A stretch of 64,000 nt of DNA from Alitabrizicola rongguiensis (GCF_021491355.1 NZ_JAKENF010000001.1:806001-870000), one strand, 5' to 3'. Shown: positions 50,540 through 61,579, numbered from the stretch's first letter. The notes: generated from the sequence alone by a model not told the origin. Translations and numbers: made by a program.

Positions 50540-51448
50540 TCACCCCAGATCCTTGCCAGGTGTTGCAACCGCCCGGCGTTCCAACTCGCGGTGGCGGATT
50601 GCCACCGGCCAGCCGGCTTCTGACAGCACTTTGCCGAGTTTTTCTGCAACTGCAACAGAGCGATGCTGTCCACCTGTGCATCCGAAAGCAATTGTCAGAT
50701 GCGACTTGCCTTCTTCGACATGAGCAGGGAGCAGCAGTTTGATAAGGTCGATCAACTTGTCAAAATAGGGATCGAACTTGGGGTCGGCAGCGATATGCGC
50801 GGCCACAAGGCCGTTGCGTCCGTCAAGATCCCGCAGATCCGGCGCCCAGTAGGGATTTCGCAGGAACCGACAGTCGAAAATCATGTCAACGCCGCGCGGC
50901 AGCCCCCTCTTGTAGGAGAAGGACTGGACCGAAACCGCCATTCGCCCCTTTGGTGCTCGGCCAAACCACCGACCAATCTCGGCCTTCAGGTCGTGGGGTG
51001 ACATCTCCGTCGTGTCGACAAGATGATCCGCTCGCACCCTAATCGGGGCCAGCAGATCGACCTCGCGTTCCACCCCCTGCGCTGCAGTTTCCGCCGGCGC
51101 CAGCGGGTGGCGGCGCTTGGTTTGGTTGAACCGACGGACCAGCTCATCGGCAGCGCAGTCGAGATAGAGAACCTCTGCCGTAACGCGCGCGTCGCGGCTC
51201 AGGCTGTCGATCAGTTCAATCAGAGCGGTCACGTTGAAATCGCGATTGCGGACATCAAGCCCAAGCGCCACGGGCCGGGCCAGCGGCGGGCCGTCGATTA
51301 GACGCGGAACCAGTGACAGCGGCAGGTTGTCGATGACCTCGTAGCCCATGTCCTCAAGAGCATGGATTGCGGTCGAGCGACCTGCCCCGGACGGACCCGT
51401 GACAAGAACGAGCCGCTGCCCGGTCCCTGTCTCTTGCTGGCCGTCCAT
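50540..51448 (-). CDS. rapZ: RapZ-type nucleotide-binding protein (RNase adapter)
   Basis: 302-residue RapZ/YvcJ family protein. The Walker A motif GPSGAGRS is at 18-25, and the C-terminal domain has [14 protein letters not shown] and the [12 protein letters not shown] signature. In E. coli RapZ guides RNase E to GlmZ; in alphaproteobacteria the role is less clear. Between hprK and EIIA-Man, as in related genomes. Confidence 0.95.
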   Translation of the reverse strand: MDGQQETGTGQRLVLVTGPSGAGRSTAIHALEDMGYEVIDNLPLSLVPRLIDGPPLARPVALGLDVRNRDFNVTALIELIDSLSRDARVTAEVLYLDCAADELVRRFNQTKRRHPLAPAETAAQGVEREVDLLAPIRVRADHLVDTTEMSPHDLKAEIGRWFGRAPKGRMAVSVQSFSYKRGLPRGVDMIFDCRFLRNPYWAPDLRDLDGRNGLVAAHIAADPKFDPYFDKLIDLIKLLLPAHVEEGKSHLTIAFGCTGGQHRSVAVAEKLGKVLSEAGWPVAIRHRELERRAVATPGKDLG

Positions 51449-51472
51449 CGGTTGTCCTCCGCCTCTCCAGTC

Positions 51473-51901
51473 CTAAGCCTTGCGCCCATGCCGCAGATAG
51501 AGCAGCAGAGACGCAGGAAAATGGGGCGCACGCGATGCTTTAACAAGATCGATGCGCTGACCGTGGAACACGATCGCGTGCCTTTCCGGCAACCGCTTGT
51601 CCTCTTCCTGCCCAAGATCGACTGCCAGCACGATACGGACCTCTGGCAGGGTCGGAACGGACAACAGACCGACTTGGCGCGCCTCGATCAGATTGGCGAT
51701 CGCGGGCGGGCAGCGGGCGACGACAGAGTTCCCGGCAAGAACTATCTCGACGCCATCATCAGCAACAAGCTCTGCGCCAAGCCCCATCATCTGCAAGGCG
51801 AGAGAGGACTTGCCAGAACCCGAGGGACCAAGGATCAGCATTCCGCGCCCGCTCACCGCCACGCAGGACGCGTGCAGGAGGAGCAGCGCGGTTTCGGTCA
51901 C
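51473..51901 (-). CDS. hprK: HPr kinase/phosphorylase, short form
   Basis: 142 residues, about half of the Firmicute protein (about 310): only the catalytic C-terminal domain is present. The P-loop GPSGSGKS is at 25-32 and a VADDGVEI segment follows. The short form is usual in alphaproteobacteria. It phosphorylates HPr at Ser46. It overlaps chvG by 4 bases, so kinase and sensor are translationally coupled. Confidence 0.94.
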   Translation of the reverse strand: MTETALLLLHASCVAVSGRGMLILGPSGSGKSSLALQMMGLGAELVADDGVEIVLAGNSVVARCPPAIANLIEARQVGLLSVPTLPEVRIVLAVDLGQEEDKRLPERHAIVFHGQRIDLVKASRAPHFPASLLLYLRHGRKA

Positions 51902-53634
51902 ACCGGCAGGCCCACCACGAAGCGGGCACCGAGAGGTTCTGAAGTAATATCGGCATTGGTCGGGCGGATGTTCTCGGCCCAGATCACACCGCCATGTGCC
52001 TCGACGATCTGCTTGGAGATCGCAAGGCCGAGGCCTGAGTGATTGCCGAAATCGCCTGAGGGACGTTCCGAGTAGAACCGCTTGAAGATCTTGGTCAGCG
52101 CCTGTTCAGGAATGCCGGGGCCGGTATCCTCGACGACGACCAGCACCCGATTCTCGCGTTGACGCGCCCATACCCGCACTGCGTCTCCGTCCTCGCAGAA
52201 AGAGATCGCGTTGGTGATGAGGTTGACGAAGACCTGCGCCAGCCGCGCCTCGAGCCCCTGAATCACGATCGGTTCCGGCGGCAGATCGGTAATGAAATCG
52301 ACGCCCTTCTCGCCTGCCTGCTTAGACAGGTACTCGCTGAGGTTCGTTAGCGTCTTGAGCAGGTCGAAAGAGGTCTCCTCCTCTTTCACCAACTCGCTGT
52401 CCAGACGCGAGGCGTTCGAGATGTCGCTGACCAAGCGGTCAAGGCGGCGCACGTCGTGCTCGATGACATCGAGCAGCTTCTCGCGCTGGTCGTCGCGCTT
52501 GGCCACGCGCATCGTGCCAACGGCCGAACGCAGGCTGGCAAGCGGGTTCTTGATCTCGTGCGCGACATCGGCGGCGAACTGTTCGTTGGCGTCGATGCGG
52601 TCATAAAGCGCCGCCACCATGCCGCGCATCGCCACCGAGAGTCGGCCGATCTCGTCCGGGCGCGCAGCAAGGTCGGGGATACGCACGCGGCCAGGCGCCA
52701 TCTTTCGCGCGTTGCGGTCGCGCCCGAGTTCAGCGGCCGCCGCAAGATCGGCCAGCGGATTGGCAATGGTCGATGCAAGCACGAGGCTGAGACCGATCGA
52801 GACGAGCAGGGCGATGATGAACATCTGCAGCACCTGCTCGCGCTCATAGCGCACAAGACGGTCGATCTCGCCCGCGGCACTGGTCAGCGCGACAACGCCG
52901 AGCACTTCGCCGTTCCGCTTGATCGGGGTCGCAACCGAGAAGATCGCCGCGCCGGTCTTTTGATCATGGCCGGTCACGGCTTTTGTCTCGCCCCCTTGCG
53001 CGTCGCTTTGCACGACGACAGCCTGAGCGAGCGCATCCACCGTTTCCGGCTCTGGCGCGCCTATCGTGAACAGGCCGGACACACCCTGCCAGACCAGGTT
53101 CAGGAAGTCGGTGATGATGGTCGACCGGTCCTTGTCGTTCAGCTCCGGCTCTGCGCGGGCCGCACCGACAGCCCGGCTGACGAGCTGCCCGGTGCGATCG
53201 AACACAAAGACCTCGACCCCGGGTGCGAGATGGATCGAGTCCAGCGTGGCGGGCACGTCGATCCCGTCGCCGGCAGCCATGTTCACGGCCCCGGTCCCGG
53301 GTATCTGCGCCTCGAACACGTTGGCGATCAGCTTCGACTCGGTCACCAGCCCTTCTTCCCGCTGCAGAACGAGGCTGTCGCGGAACGGGTTCATGAACAG
53401 AACGCCCGACACGAGGATGACGAGTGCGAGCAGGTTGAAGACGATGATCTTGCGCGCCAGAGGCGAGCGGTTGAGTGAGACAATACCGCGCCTATGCCGA
53501 TCCGCCCGAAGCGCTTCGTCGGTCAGGGTCTCGGGAGAAACCCAGTCCTCACCCAGAAGCACATCGCCGTCCCGCGCCGTCGCGGGTTTGGCGGAGTTTT
53601 TCTGGCCGGAACCAAGGCGCGGCAGTGTTGTCAT
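51898..53634 (-). CDS. chvG: Sensor histidine kinase ChvG
   Basis: 578-residue inner-membrane kinase. Membrane helices lie near 62-81 and 271-288 with a periplasmic domain between them, then HAMP (about 290-350), the phosphorylated His359 in [11 protein letters not shown], and the ATPase domain with [10 protein letters not shown] and GLGLAIS. ChvG/ExoS/BvrS kinases sense acid or envelope conditions. It overlaps chvI and hprK by 4 bases each. Confidence 0.95.
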   Translation of the reverse strand: MTTLPRLGSGQKNSAKPATARDGDVLLGEDWVSPETLTDEALRADRHRRGIVSLNRSPLARKIIVFNLLALVILVSGVLFMNPFRDSLVLQREEGLVTESKLIANVFEAQIPGTGAVNMAAGDGIDVPATLDSIHLAPGVEVFVFDRTGQLVSRAVGAARAEPELNDKDRSTIITDFLNLVWQGVSGLFTIGAPEPETVDALAQAVVVQSDAQGGETKAVTGHDQKTGAAIFSVATPIKRNGEVLGVVALTSAAGEIDRLVRYEREQVLQMFIIALLVSIGLSLVLASTIANPLADLAAAAELGRDRNARKMAPGRVRIPDLAARPDEIGRLSVAMRGMVAALYDRIDANEQFAADVAHEIKNPLASLRSAVGTMRVAKRDDQREKLLDVIEHDVRRLDRLVSDISNASRLDSELVKEEETSFDLLKTLTNLSEYLSKQAGEKGVDFITDLPPEPIVIQGLEARLAQVFVNLITNAISFCEDGDAVRVWARQRENRVLVVVEDTGPGIPEQALTKIFKRFYSERPSGDFGNHSGLGLAISKQIVEAHGGVIWAENIRPTNADITSEPLGARFVVGLPV

Positions 53635-54332
53635 TCTTCGTTGTAGCGGTAACCGATGCCGTAAAGCGTCTCGATGGCCGAGAAGTCGTCATCAACTGTC
53701 CGCATCTTCTTGCGCAGACGCTTGATGTGGCTGTCGATCGTGCGGTCGTCGACATAGACCTGATCGTCATAGGCCACGTCCATCAACTGGTCACGGCTCT
53801 TAACGAAGCCTGGCCGCTGCGCCAGCGCCTGAAGCAGCAGGAATTCGGTCACCGTCAGCGCGACCTCCTTGCCCTTCCAGCTGACCGAGTGGCGCAGCGG
53901 GTCCATCCGCAGATGCCCCCGCTCCATGATCTTGGTCTCTTCGGTGACTGCAACCTCACCCGAGGCGATCGCTTCCTGACGCCGCAGGAGAGCGCGGATG
54001 CGCTCGACGAGCAGCCGCTGCGAGAAGGGCTTCTTGACGTAGTCGTCGGCGCCCATGCGCAGGCCAAGGACTTCGTCGATCTCGTCGTCCTTGGAGGTAA
54101 GGAAGATCACGGGCATTGAGGTCTTCTGACGAAGCCGCTGGAGCAGGTCCATCCCGTCCATACGCGGCATCTTTATGTCGAGAACGGCCATGTCCGGCAT
54201 GCGCCGGTTGAAGGCGTCAAGCGCCGACTGGCCATCGTTGTACGTTTCAACTTCGAAGCCTTCGGCCTCGAGAGTCATGGCGACGGACGTCAGGATGTTC
54301 CTGTCGTCGTCCACTAGGGCGATCCGTGACAT
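53631..54332 (-). CDS. chvI: Response regulator ChvI
   Basis: 233-residue OmpR-type regulator starting [14 protein letters not shown]. The receiver domain has Asp52 ([13 protein letters not shown]) and the C-terminal winged helix ends with [15 protein letters not shown] as [15 protein letters not shown]. The ATG at 54332 fits the receiver start; longer in-frame sequence is not conserved. First gene of the chvI-chvG-hprK block and divergent from pckA. Confidence 0.96.
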   Translation of the reverse strand: MSRIALVDDDRNILTSVAMTLEAEGFEVETYNDGQSALDAFNRRMPDMAVLDIKMPRMDGMDLLQRLRQKTSMPVIFLTSKDDEIDEVLGLRMGADDYVKKPFSQRLLVERIRALLRRQEAIASGEVAVTEETKIMERGHLRMDPLRHSVSWKGKEVALTVTEFLLLQALAQRPGFVKSRDQLMDVAYDDQVYVDDRTIDSHIKRLRKKMRTVDDDFSAIETLYGIGYRYNEE

Positions 54333-54679
54333 CTGCTCTTTCCTGTTTCTGCCGGTCATGCCGATTTTTTTGACATGATCGGCCATTCGCCCCCACTTAA
54401 TCAACACATAACTGCGAATCACCCCATCCGACGACCCTCAGCAGACGCAAAAATTGCTCAGGAATGGCTAATTTGCCTCACTCGCGGAAGTTTGTTTCGG
54501 CGATCTGCGTTTGGTTGCGCTAACGTCTTGATTGTATGCTGTTCCACCCTGCAGCCCGTGTTATAAGAAAATTGCGCGACCGATCCTAGGTCGCGCCGGC
54601 GCCTTCTGGCCCAAGGTGTCGTCCCCCTATTTTCATTGAGGAACCTGCCGCGTGACCGGCAGCGGGAGAGCTTGCAGAA
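54333..54679. promoter_or_regulatory. Divergent chvI-pckA regulatory region
   Basis: 347 bases with no gene. It must hold the promoters of both chvI and pckA. The pckA leader has a perfect 8-base hairpin (54574-54581/54589-54596) and a 6-base one (54645-54650/54657-54662) near the ribosome-binding site. TATAAG at 54562 and TTGGTT-18-TATGCT at 54511-54540 are weak promoter options. I could not identify a ChvI site. Confidence 0.5.
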
Positions 54680-56278
54680 ATGACCATCGGACGCGTGAAT
54701 CCGGCGCACAAGCTGGAAGATCAAGGTATCACCGGACTTGGCAAGGTCCATTACAACCTGCTTGAACCGGCCCTGATCGAGGCCGCCCTGCAGCGGGGCG
54801 AAGGCCATCTTGGCCTTGGCGGTGCCTTCCTCTGCTCGACCGGCGCCCATACCGGGCGTTCGCCCAAGGACAAGCATATCGTTCGTACCCCTTCTGTCGA
54901 GAAGTCGATCTGGTGGGAAAACAATGCCGCGCAGTCGCCCGAGGCCTTTGATCGCCTCTATGCCGACATGCTCGAGCACATGAAGGGTCGCGACTATTTC
55001 GTGCAGGATCTTTATGCGGGGGCTGATCCTGCCCATCGCCTTGATGTGCGGGTGGTCACGGAACTGGCCTGGCATGGCCTGTTCATCCGCCACATGCTGC
55101 GTCGTCCCGACGCCTCGGAACTGGCCGGCTTCACTGCCGACTGGACCATCATCAATTGCCCGTCCTTCAAGGCGGACCCGGAGCGTCACGGCTGCCGTTC
55201 GGCGACGATCATCACGATGAACTTCGACAAGAAGCTGATCCTGATCGCCAACACCGCCTATGCCGGCGAGAACAAGAAGTCGGTCTTCACGCTTCTGAAC
55301 TACCTGCTGCCCGAGAAGGGCGTGATGCCGATGCACTGCTCGGCCAACCACGCGCCGGGCAACCCGGTCGATACGGCGATCTTCTTCGGCCTGTCGGGCA
55401 CAGGCAAGACCACGCTTTCGGCCGATCCTAGCCGTATCCTGATCGGTGACGACGAACATGGCTGGTCCGAGCGCGGCACCTTCAACTTCGAAGGCGGCTG
55501 CTACGCCAAGACCATCAGCCTGTCGGCCGAAGCCGAGCCGGAGATCTTTGCCACCACGTCCAAGTTCGGCACCGTCGTTGAGAACATGGTCTACGACCCT
55601 GACACGCTGGTTCTCGACTTCGAGGATTCGAGCATCACGCAGAACATGCGCTGCGCCTACCCGCTCGATTACATCTCGAACGCGTCGGAAAGCGGTCTTG
55701 GCGGTCATCCCCGCAATGTCATCATGCTGACCTGCGATGCCTATGGTGTTCTGCCGCCGATCGCGCGCCTGACACCAGCCCAGGCGATGTACCATTTCCT
55801 GTCGGGCTTCACCTCGAAGACGCCGGGCACCGAAGTGGGCGTGGTCGAGCCGATCCCGACCTTCTCGACCTGCTTTGGCGCGCCGTTCATGCCGCGTCGC
55901 CCAGAGGAATATGGCAAGCTCCTTCAGGCCAAGATCGCCAAGTTCGGCGCGTCCTGCTGGCTGGTGAACACCGGCTGGACCGGTGGTGCCTATGGCACCG
56001 GCAAGCGCATGCCGATCAAGGCTACCCGGGCCCTTCTCAAGGCGGCACTTGACGGTTCGCTGAACGGTGCAAGCTTCCGCAAGGATCCGAACTTCGGCTT
56101 CGAGGTTCCGGTTTCGGTGCCGGGCGTGGACTCGAGCCTGCTCGACCCGCGTTCGACCTGGGCGAACAGCGCGGCCTATGATGCGCAGGCAAAGAAACTG
56201 GTCGGCATGTTCGCCGACAACTTCGGCCAGTATTTGTCCCATATCGACGACGACGTGCGGGCTGCGGCGATCGGCTGA
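54680..56278 (+). CDS. pckA: Phosphoenolpyruvate carboxykinase (ATP)
   Basis: 532-residue ATP-dependent PEPCK that turns oxaloacetate into PEP, the gateway to gluconeogenesis from C2/C4 acids. The kinase P-loop [14 protein letters not shown] is near residue 236, and the C-terminal [15 protein letters not shown] block is present. Adjacent chvIG is the classical alphaproteobacterial arrangement. A weak GC hairpin follows (56281-56304). Confidence 0.97.
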   Translation: MTIGRVNPAHKLEDQGITGLGKVHYNLLEPALIEAALQRGEGHLGLGGAFLCSTGAHTGRSPKDKHIVRTPSVEKSIWWENNAAQSPEAFDRLYADMLEHMKGRDYFVQDLYAGADPAHRLDVRVVTELAWHGLFIRHMLRRPDASELAGFTADWTIINCPSFKADPERHGCRSATIITMNFDKKLILIANTAYAGENKKSVFTLLNYLLPEKGVMPMHCSANHAPGNPVDTAIFFGLSGTGKTTLSADPSRILIGDDEHGWSERGTFNFEGGCYAKTISLSAEAEPEIFATTSKFGTVVENMVYDPDTLVLDFEDSSITQNMRCAYPLDYISNASESGLGGHPRNVIMLTCDAYGVLPPIARLTPAQAMYHFLSGFTSKTPGTEVGVVEPIPTFSTCFGAPFMPRRPEEYGKLLQAKIAKFGASCWLVNTGWTGGAYGTGKRMPIKATRALLKAALDGSLNGASFRKDPNFGFEVPVSVPGVDSSLLDPRSTWANSAAYDAQAKKLVGMFADNFGQYLSHIDDDVRAAAIG

Positions 56279-56280
56279 TC

Positions 56281-56304
56281 GCCCGCCCTTTGCCGGGGGC
56301 GGGC
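56281..56304 (+). terminator. GC hairpin after pckA (weak terminator)
   Basis: 7-base arms GCCCGCC (56281-56287) and GGCGGGC (56298-56304), no T-tract. It may slow or stop transcription past pckA. The rest of the 297-base gap to mcd holds a small palindrome GTTGC-GCT-GCAAC (56504-56516) close to the mcd start. Confidence 0.4.
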
Positions 56305-56575
56305 AGTCTCCCCCGGCAGTATTGCGCAACTGGCGCGCCGATTTCATAAATTCCCCCCGCAGGACAGTCACCACTGGCGCAAGCTCCATCGGCTGTGATG
56401 GTGCGCCCTGCGGTAGTACCGTCGAAATGCGCGGATCGTCAGCATCCCGGGCGCCAAACGGGCGCGACATTTTTGTGCGCCGTGATTCAACGCGGCGAAT
56501 TTTTGTTGCGCTGCAACTGCGAAAGAATTAGTCAATCCCGACACAGTGACTCACCCGCCTTTACGGAGGAAAGCC

Positions 56576-58240
56576 ATGCCGCATGATGGTCAGCCCATGA
56601 CCCGGAGCCCGGTTCTCGAAGGCCTGCTCGGCCTTGCCGGCGGTGCCCTTCCCGAAGCAGAGGCGCTGTTCGATGCGGCGCGCGAGTCCGTGCGGTCGCG
56701 CGTAACCGTTGGCGGCAAGATCTCGGCAACGGCGCTGGAGCAGGATCAGTTCGCGGCACATTCCCTGTCGTGGCTCGCGACCTATGTCGAGGCGCTGCGG
56801 CAGATGCTGGCCTGGGCACAGCGCCTGGAAGAGTCGGGCAATTTCGGCGAGATGGAGGCCCTGATCCTCCAGATCGCCTATGGCGAATATCTGGCCCAGA
56901 TCACCGGCGGAATTCCGATGAGCCAGGGCGAGATCGCGCGTTTGTCGGATTTCGGGCTGGAGGTGACGCCGGGCACAGAATGGCAAAGGCTGGCGGCCGA
57001 GGGCAACACGGCGGCGGCGCGAGCGCGCCTTGTCGCGCTGATGCGCGACAACCACGGCCGTGCGACTTTCGGTGCCACGGGCCTGGAAGACGAACTTGAG
57101 ATGATCCGCGAGCAGTTCCGTCGCTTTGCGGATGAGCAGGTGATCCCCAACGCCCACGAATGGCACCTGAAGGATGAACTGATCCCGATGGAGATCATCT
57201 CGGCGCTGGCCGAGATGGGCGTGTTCGGGCTGACCATCCCCGAGGAATTCGGCGGCTTCGGCCTGTCCAAGGCCTCGATGGTCGTCGTTTCGGAAGAACT
57301 GTCGCGTGGGTATATCGGCGTGGGCTCGCTCGGCACCAGGACCGAGATTGCTGCCGAACTGATCCTGTGCGGCGGCACGCCCGAGCAGAAGGCGCACTGG
57401 CTACCGAAGCTCGCAAGTGGTGAGATCCTGCCCACTGCCGTCTTCACCGAACCCAATACCGGGTCCGATCTCGGGTCGCTGCGCACCCGCGCGGTGAAGG
57501 TGGGGGCGGATTGGGAAGTGACCGGGAACAAAACCTGGATTACCCATGCCGCGCGCACCCATGTGATGACTCTGCTGGCCCGGACCGACCCCGATACGAC
57601 TGACTACCGTGGTCTGTCGATGTTCCTGGCCGAAAAGATCCCCGGTACCGACGAAGCGCCCTTCCCCACCCCCGGCATGACCGGCGGCGAGATCGAGGTG
57701 CTCGGCTACCGGGGTATGAAGGAATACGAACTCGCCTTTGACGGCTTCAAGGTGAAGGGCGAGAACTTGCTCGGCGGGATCGAGGGGCAAGGCTTCAAGC
57801 AACTCATGCAGACCTTCGAAAGCGCCCGCATCCAGACCGCAGCCCGTGCCGTGGGCGTGGCGCAATCGGCGCTGGAGACGGGCATGCAGTACGCCGAAGA
57901 CCGCAAGCAGTTCGGCAAGCCGCTGATCGAATTCCCCCGCGTGGCCGGCAAGCTGGCCATGATGGCGGTCGAGATCATGATCGCCCGGCAACTGACCTAC
58001 TATTCCGCCTGGCAGAAGGATCACGACAAGCGGTGCGACCTCGAGGCGGGGATGGCCAAGCTTCTGGGCGCGCGTGTGGCTTGGGCGGCGGCGGACAACG
58101 CTCTGCAGATCCATGGCGGCAACGGCTTCGCACTGGAGTACCGGATCAGCCGGATCCTCTGCGACGCCCGCATCCTGAACATCTTCGAGGGCGCCGCCGA
58201 GATCCAGGCGCAGGTCATCGCGCGCCGGCTGCTCGACTGA
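56576..58240 (+). CDS. mcd: (2S)-methylsuccinyl-CoA dehydrogenase
   Basis: 554-residue acyl-CoA dehydrogenase with about 160 extra N-terminal residues before the standard fold, the characteristic layout of Mcd. The ACAD core has FTEPNTGSDLGSLRTRA and NKTWITHA, and the C-terminal QIHGGNGFALEY block. Mcd oxidises methylsuccinyl-CoA to mesaconyl-CoA in the ethylmalonyl-CoA pathway, giving electrons to ETF. GGAGGA precedes the ATG at 56576. Other ACAD subfamilies remain possible but fit the N-terminal domain less well. Confidence 0.9.
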   Translation: MPHDGQPMTRSPVLEGLLGLAGGALPEAEALFDAARESVRSRVTVGGKISATALEQDQFAAHSLSWLATYVEALRQMLAWAQRLEESGNFGEMEALILQIAYGEYLAQITGGIPMSQGEIARLSDFGLEVTPGTEWQRLAAEGNTAAARARLVALMRDNHGRATFGATGLEDELEMIREQFRRFADEQVIPNAHEWHLKDELIPMEIISALAEMGVFGLTIPEEFGGFGLSKASMVVVSEELSRGYIGVGSLGTRTEIAAELILCGGTPEQKAHWLPKLASGEILPTAVFTEPNTGSDLGSLRTRAVKVGADWEVTGNKTWITHAARTHVMTLLARTDPDTTDYRGLSMFLAEKIPGTDEAPFPTPGMTGGEIEVLGYRGMKEYELAFDGFKVKGENLLGGIEGQGFKQLMQTFESARIQTAARAVGVAQSALETGMQYAEDRKQFGKPLIEFPRVAGKLAMMAVEIMIARQLTYYSAWQKDHDKRCDLEAGMAKLLGARVAWAAADNALQIHGGNGFALEYRISRILCDARILNIFEGAAEIQAQVIARRLLD

Positions 58241-58241
58241 G

Positions 58242-59492
58242 CTACTCTCCCGCCACCGGCGAGCCGTGCGACGGGCGAGGCGTGCCGAGTCGGGGATGCA
58301 AGCGGGCGGCGATCGTTGCCATGACAGCCATTCCGGCCCCGGCGGCGGCGAAGACACCCGCCACAGGCGCAACCAGCAGCACCAGCCAGGCGATGCCCGG
58401 CGTCACGATGCCCGACACGTCGCGGAAACTCGAATAGACTGCCGCCATCTCGGTCCGCTCCGACGGCTTGACCGCCATGAGGAAGGGCAAGCCGCCCGCG
58501 ACATCAAGCATCACAAGCGAAACGGACCCGACGAAAATCAGGATAACCGCCGCCCAGGGCAGCGGCGAAGCGACGCCGGCCAGCAGGAAGAACGCGCCTC
58601 CCCAGGCGAAGGCGACAGTCACTGCGCGCCGCACTGTCAACCACCGCGCCAGCCGCAGGAGCAGCGGCGTCGTGAAAAGAAAGGCGTTCGTGACCGACAG
58701 GGCAAAGCCGCCCACCTTGTCGCCCAGTCCCGCCTGAACGCAGAAGATCGGCACATAGACGACATAGACCCACCAGCCACAGGAGCGCACGACAGCAAAC
58801 AACCAGCCGGCAATGAGGCGAGGCTGCGCGAAGAAGCGCGCCAGATAGGACAGCGGGTTGAGCGCCGGCCCCCTTGCCTTCTGGATCTGCTTGCCGTTTC
58901 CCAGCCGCAGAATCCAGAACGTGGCAAGCAGCGCGACCGAAAAGAAGGCGGCGACGACAAACGGCGCCGGCTCCCAGAGGGTGCGCAACCAGACCCCGGT
59001 CATCGGACCGACGGCCCAGAAGATCGCGGCATAGAGCATCTGCGTCGAGGTCGACCGGCCAAGCTCTGCCCGCTGGATATAGTCAAGGACATAGGCATTC
59101 AGGCAGACGAAAAGCGTCACGGTCGCCAAAGCGTTGACCAGGATCGACAGAGCGACCGCCACTGTACCGCCGATCAGCGCCAGCCCCATGCCGAACAGAT
59201 AAAGGAGTGTTCCCGCCGTGTAGACCCATCGCCTCGGCACGTGCCGCGTCGCCCAGGGCACCATCAGGCCCCAGATCAGCGAACACAGCCCGATGGCGAA
59301 ATATATGCGCGACACAAGGCTAGCGTTTCCTTGGCCTGTCACCGGGTCGACCGTGGATTGGTACAAGACCAGCGGCATGACCGAGATGAGTATCCCGCGA
59401 ACACCCGCCTCCAGCCCGGACAACAGCGCAAAGGATCGCACATTGGGCGTCGGCGAATGCCGCAGGAACAGCGGAATGTAGCGGGTGGCCAT
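58242..59492 (-). CDS. MFS transporter
   Basis: 416-residue membrane protein with about twelve hydrophobic segments in two halves. AGAGGAG precedes the ATG at 59492. Substrate unknown. It is convergent with mcd, with 1 base between the stop codons and no terminator in between, so the two 3' ends must overlap in RNA. Confidence 0.87.
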   Translation of the reverse strand: MATRYIPLFLRHSPTPNVRSFALLSGLEAGVRGILISVMPLVLYQSTVDPVTGQGNASLVSRIYFAIGLCSLIWGLMVPWATRHVPRRWVYTAGTLLYLFGMGLALIGGTVAVALSILVNALATVTLFVCLNAYVLDYIQRAELGRSTSTQMLYAAIFWAVGPMTGVWLRTLWEPAPFVVAAFFSVALLATFWILRLGNGKQIQKARGPALNPLSYLARFFAQPRLIAGWLFAVVRSCGWWVYVVYVPIFCVQAGLGDKVGGFALSVTNAFLFTTPLLLRLARWLTVRRAVTVAFAWGGAFFLLAGVASPLPWAAVILIFVGSVSLVMLDVAGGLPFLMAVKPSERTEMAAVYSSFRDVSGIVTPGIAWLVLLVAPVAGVFAAAGAGMAVMATIAARLHPRLGTPRPSHGSPVAGE

Positions 59493-59579
59493 GAAATCTC
59501 CTCTCCGCCATAGGCGCATCGGGGAGAAGAGTTTTCTGATCCAGCCGCGACAGCCGGTCGCAGGTTTTCGCCGCTATAC

Positions 59580-60290
59580 TCAGGGGCGCAGCAACAGCAT
59601 GACCAGTCGCGCCCGCGCCTCGGGCAATGGCCGGTCGCCGCCATTGGTCAACTCCCTGTCAAGGAAGTGACCGGTCAGACGCAACCCCTGTCCAAGGCCC
59701 TCGACCTCTTCGGCCCCCCCGATCAGGCCCGCAGGCAGGATCAGCAGCCGGTCTGCCCAGTCACCCGCCGCGGCCTGGCCCACGGCGCGCCCGGTGCGCG
59801 GCGATACATAGGCCAACCCCTCGCGCGCACCGGTCAAAGCGCAGGCCTCCAGGTCGAGACCGAAGCCAAGCTCTTCAAGCAGGCGTAACTCCCACCGCAG
59901 ATAGTCCCATTCCCATCCGCCCCGCTCCAGACGGTCGAGAAGCGGGATCGTCGCAGCGTAAAGCGCTGGGTGCGGCTCGCGTTCCGGCAAGGCCCGCGCT
60001 AGAAGTGCGCAGATCGCGTTCAGCCCTGCCAGCGCCAACCGATCGGAGAGGACCCCCGCCCGGCTTTGTAGCGGTTCGACGGTGAAGGCGCCCAGATGCT
60101 CGTCCAGCCGGGCGTGCCAGCTGACATCCAACTGTGCGCCGGGCTGCAGCAGCGGTGCGATCCTTCGCGAGGCGCCGCCGCGCACCACGCCTGCATGCCG
60201 GCCATGTGCCGCAGTAAACACTTCGATAATCGCCGCGCTTTCCCCGTGCCGCCGCACCGAGAGAAGCGCCCCCTGATCGCGCCATTCCAT
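59580..60290 (-). CDS. recO: DNA repair protein RecO
   Basis: 236-residue RecO with N-terminal OB fold ([26 protein letters not shown]) and helical C-domain ([18 protein letters not shown]). It helps load RecA with RecR. The zinc cysteines of some RecO proteins are missing. Downstream gene of the era cluster, 39 bases after the DUF1491 gene. Confidence 0.95.
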   Translation of the reverse strand: MEWRDQGALLSVRRHGESAAIIEVFTAAHGRHAGVVRGGASRRIAPLLQPGAQLDVSWHARLDEHLGAFTVEPLQSRAGVLSDRLALAGLNAICALLARALPEREPHPALYAATIPLLDRLERGGWEWDYLRWELRLLEELGFGLDLEACALTGAREGLAYVSPRTGRAVGQAAAGDWADRLLILPAGLIGGAEEVEGLGQGLRLTGHFLDRELTNGGDRPLPEARARLVMLLLRP

Positions 60291-60329
60291 GCCGCCACTA
60301 TCGGCATCGCGTGGCAGACGAGCAAGCGC

Positions 60330-60662
60330 TCAGGCCAGGCCTTCCTCATCAAGCAGGCTTCGCCCCTGCCGATCCTCGATTTCAATGACCCAGAGGTCGG
60401 GGTCGAACCCGCGCTGCCGCGCGATCGAGGCATCGACGGCCCCTTCCTCGCCCTCAGCCAGCACCACCCAGGCCCGTTCGCCGGTCATCAGATTGAAACT
60501 GCGCTGATATGCCGTTGCCCGGCCATCAAGCGTCGCCACCTTGACAAGAACCGCGCCGGCGGTCGGGTCGCCCCGCTTGGTTAGGTAGGCGGGGATATCG
60601 GCAAGCCGAAGCCGCGCAAGATAGGCCTGCACCCAGAACTCGGCGGTCAGGCGCGGGGTCAT
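60330..60662 (-). CDS. DUF1491-family protein
   Basis: 110 residues matching DUF1491: RLTAEFWVQAYLARL, then RGDPTAGAVLVKVATLDG. Conserved next to era and recO in alphaproteobacteria, function unknown. It overlaps the era stop by 4 bases (ATGA). Confidence 0.9.
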   Translation of the reverse strand: MTPRLTAEFWVQAYLARLRLADIPAYLTKRGDPTAGAVLVKVATLDGRATAYQRSFNLMTGERAWVVLAEGEEGAVDASIARQRGFDPDLWVIEIEDRQGRSLLDEEGLA

Positions 60663-61579
60663 CTCGGCGAGTCGCCGTCCTTGAAATCAAGCCCCATCTC
60701 GTCGAAGCGCTCTTTCTCTTCAAGCCAGTTCGGGCGGACCTTGACCTGCAGGAACAGGTGCACGGGCCGGTCGAGGAACTCCATCAGTTCCTTGCGCGAG
60801 GCTTGGCCGATCGCCTTGATCGTCTCGCCCTTGTTGCCAAGCACGATGCCCTTGTGGCCGTCACGGGCGACGTAGATGATCTGGTCGATGCGGGCAGAGC
60901 CATCGTCCTTCTCCTCCCAGTTCTCGGTCTCGACCGTCATCTGGTAGGGCAGTTCCTCGTGCAGCCGAAGCGTCAGCTTCTCACGCGTGATCTCGGCGGC
61001 GATCATCCGCATCGGCAGGTCGGCAATCTGATCCTCGGGGTAAAGCCAGGGCCCCTCGGGCACCTCGCCTGCCAGCCATTCGCGCAAGTCGTTCACGCCA
61101 TAGCCCTTCTCGGCCGAGATCATGAAAGTCTTCACGAAGGGGAAGGCCTCGTTCATCTTCTCGGTAAGCGCCAGCAGCACCTCGGCCTTCACGCGGTCGA
61201 TCTTGTTGATGGCAAGTGCGATCGGCTGACCCTGCGGAATTCGGTCGCGCAGAGTCTCCAGGATGCGTTCCACCCCCTCGGTCAGGCCACGATGGGCCTC
61301 GATCAGAAGGACGATGATATCGGCATCCGCTGCGCCGCCCCAGGCCGCCGCGACCATAGCACGGTCAAGCCGACGACGCGGCTTGAAGAGGCCGGGCGTG
61401 TCGACAAAGACGATCTGGCTCTGGCCTTCCATGCAAACTCCGCGGATACGCGTCCGGGTCGTCTGCACCTTGTGGGTGACGATCGAAATCTTGGCACCGA
61501 CCATCCGGTTCAGGAGGGTGGACTTGCCGGCATTCGGCTCTCCGATCAAGGCAACGAAGCCTGCGCGGGTATCGGTCAT
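60659..61579 (-). CDS. era: GTPase Era
   Basis: 306-residue GTPase for 16S rRNA maturation and 30S assembly. G1 is [10 protein letters not shown]3 DTPG and G4 NKID, followed by the C-terminal KH domain ([18 protein letters not shown]). The ATG at 61579 overlaps the rnc stop (ATGA). A long in-frame upstream stretch lies inside rnc and is not family-like. Confidence 0.97.
   Translation of the reverse strand: MTDTRAGFVALIGEPNAGKSTLLNRMVGAKISIVTHKVQTTRTRIRGVCMEGQSQIVFVDTPGLFKPRRRLDRAMVAAAWGGAADADIIVLLIEAHRGLTEGVERILETLRDRIPQGQPIALAINKIDRVKAEVLLALTEKMNEAFPFVKTFMISAEKGYGVNDLREWLAGEVPEGPWLYPEDQIADLPMRMIAAEITREKLTLRLHEELPYQMTVETENWEEKDDGSARIDQIIYVARDGHKGIVLGNKGETIKAIGQASRKELMEFLDRPVHLFLQVKVRPNWLEEKERFDEMGLDFKDGDSPR

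Noticed and set aside
54458-56470. A 670-codon minus-strand frame over pckA
   Set aside because: Antisense shadow of pckA; the plus-strand PEPCK motifs are decisive.
56504-56516. GTTGC-GCT-GCAAC before mcd as a fatty-acyl regulator site
   Set aside because: The arms are only 5 bases long and I could not match a known operator with confidence.
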